Positions 17,260 to 20,998 of a DNA stretch of 20,998 nucleotides are shown one piece after another; positions within the stretch are counted from its first letter, which is position 1, and the number at the start of each line of letters is the position of its first letter. The position numbers and the translations under genes are program-made. The DNA lies in the NCBI GenBank assembly GCA_007117055.1, contig SKHH01000154.1, positions 1 to 20,998 of the forward strand, given 5' to 3'. Source of the stretch: Lishizhenia sp. GTDB taxonomy: Bacteria > Bacteroidota > Bacteroidia > Flavobacteriales_D > Crocinitomicaceae. The notes beneath the pieces were generated by a model. That model worked only from the letters and a program-made list of their open reading frames with translations, searched no databases and was not told the origin of the DNA.

Positions 17260-19365
17260 ATGAAAGTATGTATTGCCGAAAAACCAAGTGTTGCAAAAGA
17301 CATAGCTCAAATCATAGGAGCTAAGCAAAGAAAGGATGGGTATTTCGAAGGCAATGGTTATCAAGTAACCTGGACATTTGGCCACCTTTGTACATTAAAA
17401 GAACCACGCGATTATTTGGAAGAATGGCGTTATTGGAATTTAAGGCACTTACCTATGGTTCCTTCACGGTTTGGTATAAAAGTGATGGATGATAGCGGGG
17501 TACAAAAACAATTTCACATTATAGCACGCTTAGTTCAAAATGCAGAAGAAGTCATTAATTGCGGAGATGCTGGACAAGAAGGGGAAGTTATACAACGCTG
17601 GGTACTGCATTTAGCAAAATGTAAAGCACCCATAAAACGCTTATGGATTAGTTCATTAACTGAAGAAGCTATAAAGGAAGGGTTTTCTAATTTAAAAAAC
17701 GGAGAAAATTATAACAACCTGTACGCTGCAGGTTCCGCTAGAGCAATTGGAGACTGGCTTTTAGGAATTAATGCTACTCGGTTATTTACCAAAAAATTTG
17801 GACAGCAAAAGCAGGTGTTGTCCATTGGAAGAGTTCAAACCCCTACTCTAGCAATGATTGTTCAGCGACAATTAGAAATAGACAACTTTACACCTCAAGA
17901 CTATTGGGAGCTAAGAACTATTTATCGTGATACCGAATTTAATTCCATCTTAGGAAAAATAAAAAAGGAAGAAAAAGCAAACTATGCTTTATCTAAAATT
18001 AAGGACGAACCTTTCGAAATTACATCTTTTGAACAAAAAGAAGGAAAAGAAAAACCTCCACGACTTTTCGATTTAACCGCTTTACAAGTCGAAACCAATA
18101 AAAAATTTGGATTTTCGGCAGACCAGACCTTGAAACATATTCAAAGTTTGTACGAAAAGAAAGTGGTTACTTACCCAAGAGTGGACACCACCTACCTACC
18201 GGATGATATGTATCCCAAAATTCCAGAAATATTAGGTAACCTTAATTATTACAAATCACTCACTGCTCCCCTACTGGGGAAATCGATAAAAAAAAGCAAA
18301 CAAGTATTTGACAATAAAAAAGTAACGGATCACCACGCTATTATACCAACGGGTATCACGCCTTCAGGTATTAGTCCAGATGAGCAAAAGGTTTACGATA
18401 TTGTTACAAAACGATTCATAGCTGTCTTTTATCCTGACTGTACGGTGAGTAATACCACAGTGATTGGTGAAGTTTTAAAGCTCGAATTTAAGGCTACAGG
18501 AAAGCAAATATTAGAGCCTGGTTGGCGAATAGTATATGAAGGAGACAAAAAGAAGTCCTCAACAGAAGAAGACAAAATAATGCCCACTTTTGAAAAAGGC
18601 GAAAAGGGACCGCATGATCCAAGAGTGGATAAAAAACAAACCACTCCACCAAAGTTTTACACGGAAGCCACCTTATTACGTGCCATGGAAACGGCTGGTA
18701 AACAAGTAGACGATGAAGAAATGCGAGAATTATTGAAAGATAATGGCATTGGAAGACCATCTACACGGGCAAATATTATTGAAACGTTATTTCGAAGAAA
18801 ATACATTACGAGACAGCGTAAAAATATTATTGCTACACAAACAGGAATTGACCTGATTCAAATTATAGAAAACGAAACCTTGAAATCCGCAGAATTGACG
18901 GGAGATTGGGAAAGAAAATTGCGTCTTATAGAAAAAGGTGAATACCAACCTGAGCAGTTTAAAAAGGAGTTGATTGAGATGGTTGTTAACTTAACGAATG
19001 AAGTATTATTCAATTACAAAAATAAAACCATCACGATAGTCAGTGAAGAGGAAAAGCAAAAAGAAAAAAAGAAGAAAGAAAAAAGAAAATCTGTTGATAT
19101 TACGAGTTTAACTTGTCCGAAATGTACACAAGGGACATTATTAAAAGGCAAAAAAGCGTATGGTTGTAGTAACTATAAAAACGGTTGTAACTTTATTCTT
19201 CCTTTTGCCTTTATGGGAAAAACACTGACGAATAAACAGTTATCCGATTTAATCAAAAAAGGAAAAACAACACAAATTAAAGGATTTCAAATCCCTGGAA
19301 GCGAAGATAAAAAGGATGGAAAACTATCCTTTAGTTCCGATTTTAATATTAATTTAGAAGGATGA
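17260..19365 (+). CDS. topB: DNA topoisomerase III
   Basis: This is a type IA topoisomerase that decatenates and resolves recombination or replication intermediates. I chose the ATG at 17260 because the sequence then aligns with E. coli numbering: Glu7 in CIAEKPSVAK and Asp103/Glu107 in CGDAGQEGE. The ATG at 17251 adds only three residues. Position 105, normally the second Asp of the DxDxE metal triad, is Gly. The catalytic tyrosine is in VVTYPRVDTTYL (Tyr305). GIGRPSTRANIIETLFRRKYI is near residue 498. The C-terminus carries one four-cysteine zinc finger (CPKC...GCSNYKNGC). The stop overlaps the next gene's ATG as ATGA. Confidence 0.95.
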   Translation: MKVCIAEKPSVAKDIAQIIGAKQRKDGYFEGNGYQVTWTFGHLCTLKEPRDYLEEWRYWNLRHLPMVPSRFGIKVMDDSGVQKQFHIIARLVQNAEEVINCGDAGQEGEVIQRWVLHLAKCKAPIKRLWISSLTEEAIKEGFSNLKNGENYNNLYAAGSARAIGDWLLGINATRLFTKKFGQQKQVLSIGRVQTPTLAMIVQRQLEIDNFTPQDYWELRTIYRDTEFNSILGKIKKEEKANYALSKIKDEPFEITSFEQKEGKEKPPRLFDLTALQVETNKKFGFSADQTLKHIQSLYEKKVVTYPRVDTTYLPDDMYPKIPEILGNLNYYKSLTAPLLGKSIKKSKQVFDNKKVTDHHAIIPTGITPSGISPDEQKVYDIVTKRFIAVFYPDCTVSNTTVIGEVLKLEFKATGKQILEPGWRIVYEGDKKKSSTEEDKIMPTFEKGEKGPHDPRVDKKQTTPPKFYTEATLLRAMETAGKQVDDEEMRELLKDNGIGRPSTRANIIETLFRRKYITRQRKNIIATQTGIDLIQIIENETLKSAELTGDWERKLRLIEKGEYQPEQFKKELIEMVVNLTNEVLFNYKNKTITIVSEEEKQKEKKKKEKRKSVDITSLTCPKCTQGTLLKGKKAYGCSNYKNGCNFILPFAFMGKTLTNKQLSDLIKKGKTTQIKGFQIPGSEDKKDGKLSFSSDFNINLEG

Positions 19366-20015
19366 ATTTAAAAAAACTAATACCCTCATTACTCTTATTT
19401 ATTGCGTTTATTGCTTTTCATAACAGCTTTGAAAATAACCTTTTTGAACTAGGGTTGTCATGGACTATGTCCGGGATAGCCCCCTATTTTCTTCAGTTTA
19501 TTAGTGCTGTATTATTTGGAATACAATTCAACCTATTTGGACCATTAGAGTCCATAAAAAGAAGAAGAATAATAAGTGTTTCTAGTGTAATTGTACTTTG
19601 TGGAATTGCCTTCGCTGTTCATCCAATTTATGAAGGGGACTTTGACAACACCTTTGATGAGATCCACTTAGCTTCCAAAACAGGTGAAGTGCCTGAAGGA
19701 CTAACCATGATCGCTTTACCCGGTTGTCCATTTTGCAAGTCAAGAGTTAAAACGCTCAACCAATTATATGCACGAAATCCGAGGAAAGAAATTCAAGTTA
19801 TATTGGCTAGTTCCGATGCAGACATGCTTAGTTATTACAAAAAGAACCTTTCTGCTGGAATACAAGCATTAAACGCTAAAAACCCTCAGTTTTATGCAGA
19901 ATTAGCACAAGGTAGATTTCCTTGTTTTATTTACAACGATGGAACTGGAGATATTCGTAGATGGGCACAAAATGGATTTGGATCAAGTGCTTTAGACTGG
20001 ATTGAAAAAAGATAG
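19362..20015 (+). CDS. Membrane-anchored thioredoxin-like protein with CPFC motif
   Basis: The 217-residue protein has three predicted membrane helices (about residues 7-20, 33-55 and 70-87) and then a thioredoxin-like domain. The cluster ESIKRRR between helices 2 and 3 suggests that the N-terminus is cytoplasmic and the C-terminal domain faces the periplasm. The redox motif is GCPFCKS (Cys122 and Cys125). A cis-proline-type segment, GRFPCFIYN, has Pro187 followed by a third cysteine. It starts inside the topB stop codon (ATGA), so it is translationally coupled to topB. A disulfide exchange role is likely by family. Its substrate is unknown, and the link to topoisomerase may be only positional. 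Confidence 0.75.
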   Translation: MNLKKLIPSLLLFIAFIAFHNSFENNLFELGLSWTMSGIAPYFLQFISAVLFGIQFNLFGPLESIKRRRIISVSSVIVLCGIAFAVHPIYEGDFDNTFDEIHLASKTGEVPEGLTMIALPGCPFCKSRVKTLNQLYARNPRKEIQVILASSDADMLSYYKKNLSAGIQALNAKNPQFYAELAQGRFPCFIYNDGTGDIRRWAQNGFGSSALDWIEKR

Positions 20016-20029
20016 CAGCTATAGTATTT

Positions 20030-20039
20030 AAGATTCCTG
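20030..20039 (+). repeat. Left target-site duplication of the MITE
   Basis: AAGATTCCTG is a perfect copy of 20374-20383. One more C follows in both places, but on the left it is the first base of the inverted repeat, so the duplication could be counted as 10 or 11 bp. Confidence 0.8.
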
Positions 20040-20147
20040 CAGGGCAAACGCATACTTTACTTTTAATTTGAACTCATTTCTTTGTGATAAATAGTTTGAA
20101 ATGTGCCGAATACACAAGAAATGAAATCTACGCCATGATTCCGGTGT

Positions 20148-20199
20148 TCTCGATACAATTTTAACTACACTACGTTTCGTTAAAACCACTCGACCACCT
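20148..20199 (+). repeat. Hairpin module copy A inside the MITE
   Basis: TCTCGATACA (20148-20157), stem TTTTAAC (20159-20165), a 13-nt loop, stem GTTAAAA (20179-20185), then CACTCGACCACCT (20187-20199). It matches copy B on the opposite strand in flanks, loop length and order. Confidence 0.7.
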
Positions 20200-20246
20200 T
20201 CAATTTTTAATTTCACAAAATATATAATTGAAGATTTACAAGTATG

Positions 20247-20296
20247 AGGTGATCGAGTGTTTCGACGGAATAATATGGAGTCGAAATGTATCGAGA
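20247..20296 (-). repeat. Hairpin module copy B inside the MITE, inverted
   Basis: Read on the minus strand: TCTCGATACA (20296-20287), stem TTTCGAC, a 13-nt loop, stem GTCGAAA, then CACTCGATCACCT (20259-20247). The flanks match copy A (10 of 10 and 12 of 13), while both stem arms differ from copy A in a way that keeps them paired. Confidence 0.7.
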
Positions 20297-20373
20297 GCCC
20301 GACAATCAAAGTTATTATTTCTACTCTATCTAGAAGCTATTTCTCAAAATCAATTAAGTATGCGGTTGCCCTG

Positions 20374-20383
20374 AAGATTCCTG
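20374..20383 (+). repeat. Right target-site duplication of the MITE
   Basis: AAGATTCCTG is identical to 20030-20039 and directly abuts the right inverted repeat. From here 54 bp remain to the acyltransferase ATG. Confidence 0.8.
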
Positions 20384-20437
20384 CTATTCATTTTGGTCAC
20401 GCCAAAAATCTTATTATCTTCATACTAAAAAGTAAGT

Positions 20438-20998
20438 ATGCTTTATCGCTTTTTAAAATTCTTGATCGGAATAGGGATACGCTTATATTATAAAGAAATA
20501 AGGGTGAATAATAAGGTCTTATTGCAATCCAAAGAACCTCTCATCATCATAGCAAATCATCCTAATACGTTAATGGATGCTTGGGTAATCGGTATGATCT
20601 GTAAGCAGCCAATTTATTATATGGCTAAAGCTACTTTGTTTGACAGTAAATGGAAGTTGAAGTTATTCCGAGGGCTAAATATGATTCCCATCAATCGAAA
20701 GGGTGAGGGTGTCACAGAAGGAGTAAATAATGACTACTCCCTGGAAGAGTGTTATCGTATTTTAGAAGAAAAAAAAACCTTACTTATATTTCCAGAAGGT
20801 ACAAGCTATAAAGAACGTGTATTACGAAAGTTAAAGTCGGGAACCGCACGAATTGCGTTAGAAGCCGAAGCGAGAAATAATGGAAAGTTAAATTTAAAAG
20901 TAGTTGCTGTAGGACTAAATTATTCACAACCTGAAAAGTTTAGAAGTCGTATTTTAATCAACATTGATCAACCTATTGCTATTGCTCCTTACTTAAAA
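20438..20998 (+). CDS. PlsC-type glycerolipid acyltransferase, N-terminal part (runs off the right edge)
   Basis: The first 187 residues are present with no stop before the window ends. The acyltransferase signature is ANHPNTLMDAW, with His41 and Asp47 as the catalytic pair. Here five residues lie between His and Asp, unlike the HX4D of classic PlsC but like the spacing I recall in the yeast Gpt2/Sct1 subgroup. Block III is IFPEGTS (Phe118-Thr122), and INRKGEG near residue 85 fits block II. By family it transfers an acyl chain to a glycerol phosphate or lysophospholipid at the inner membrane. The ATG at 20438 gives the best N-terminus (MLYRFLKFLIGIGIRLYYKE). A weak promoter-like pair, TTTG at 20392 and TATCTTCA at 20415, lies between it and the mobile element. 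Confidence 0.9.
   Translation, partial: MLYRFLKFLIGIGIRLYYKEIRVNNKVLLQSKEPLIIIANHPNTLMDAWVIGMICKQPIYYMAKATLFDSKWKLKLFRGLNMIPINRKGEGVTEGVNNDYSLEECYRILEEKKTLLIFPEGTSYKERVLRKLKSGTARIALEAEARNNGKLNLKVVAVGLNYSQPEKFRSRILINIDQPIAIAPYLK

Larger units (their letters stand above)
20040..20373. mobile_element. MITE-like non-autonomous transposable element, 334 bp
   Basis: The element has terminal inverted repeats of 18 bp: CAGGGCAAACGCATACTT at 20040-20057, and on the minus strand CAGGGCAACCGCATACTT from 20373 to 20356 (17 of 18 identical). It is flanked by a perfect 10-bp direct repeat, AAGATTCCTG. It carries no transposase; open frames crossing it run through the inverted repeats and are not gene-like. 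It fills most of the 422-bp space between the thioredoxin-like gene and the acyltransferase gene. Without the element and one repeat copy the gap would be 78 bp. Duplications of 9-13 bp are typical of IS4-type transposases, so mobilisation by such an enzyme is a possibility, not a result. Confidence 0.8.

Noticed and set aside
20028..20309. 93-codon minus-strand open frame over the mobile element
   Set aside because: It runs through both the left inverted repeat and the left duplication into flanking DNA, has no recognised domain, and its composition follows the repeats. It is a by-product of the element.
20257..20493. 78-codon plus-strand open frame starting with GTG
   Set aside because: It begins inside hairpin module B, crosses the right inverted repeat and overlaps the acyltransferase start in another frame. 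There is no family resemblance.

Overview
The window is a chromosomal segment of a Bacteroidota bacterium, most likely a flavobacterium-like member of Flavobacteriales. The support is AT-rich DNA, start codons without clear Shine-Dalgarno sequences, several promoters of the Bacteroidota type (TTTG, about 19 bp, TAnnTTTG), and a complete type IX secretion/gliding core, gldK-gldL-gldM-gldN, preceded by a PorP/SprF-like gene. The family-level placement is a guess.

Left part (1-5273, all minus strand): miaB leads a tightly packed operon of miaB, an orphan sigma-54-type AAA+ regulator, an LptE-like lipoprotein gene, a TPR protein gene and secG. It ends in an intrinsic terminator. Downstream lie groES and the start of groEL, which runs off the left edge. 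The groES leader holds spaced TGACA/TGTCA boxes like one that overlaps the miaB promoter, and a weak sigma-54-like promoter match.

Middle (5623-15870, plus strand): topA with its own terminator, then an arginase-fold gene that has lost half of its metal ligands, then porP/sprF-like, gldK, gldL, gldM and gldN, closed by a strong terminator. GldK (lipoprotein ring), GldL and GldM (inner-membrane motor) and GldN (ring partner) form the energised core of the T9SS, and the PorP/SprF-like protein is the associated outer-membrane protein.

Right part (15934-20998, plus strand): thyA, folA, topB and a membrane-anchored thioredoxin-like gene are packed head to tail. thyA and folA form the dTMP/tetrahydrofolate cycle. 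A PlsC-type acyltransferase gene follows and runs off the right edge.

The most interesting item lies between the last two genes. A 334-bp non-coding element has 18-bp terminal inverted repeats (17/18 identical) and is flanked by a perfect 10-bp direct repeat, so it is a MITE-like mobile element. It carries two inverted copies of a hairpin module whose stems differ but stay paired, each with a 13-nt loop. Removing it leaves a 78-bp gap between the neighbouring genes. No tRNA, rRNA, CRISPR array or complete insertion sequence was seen.
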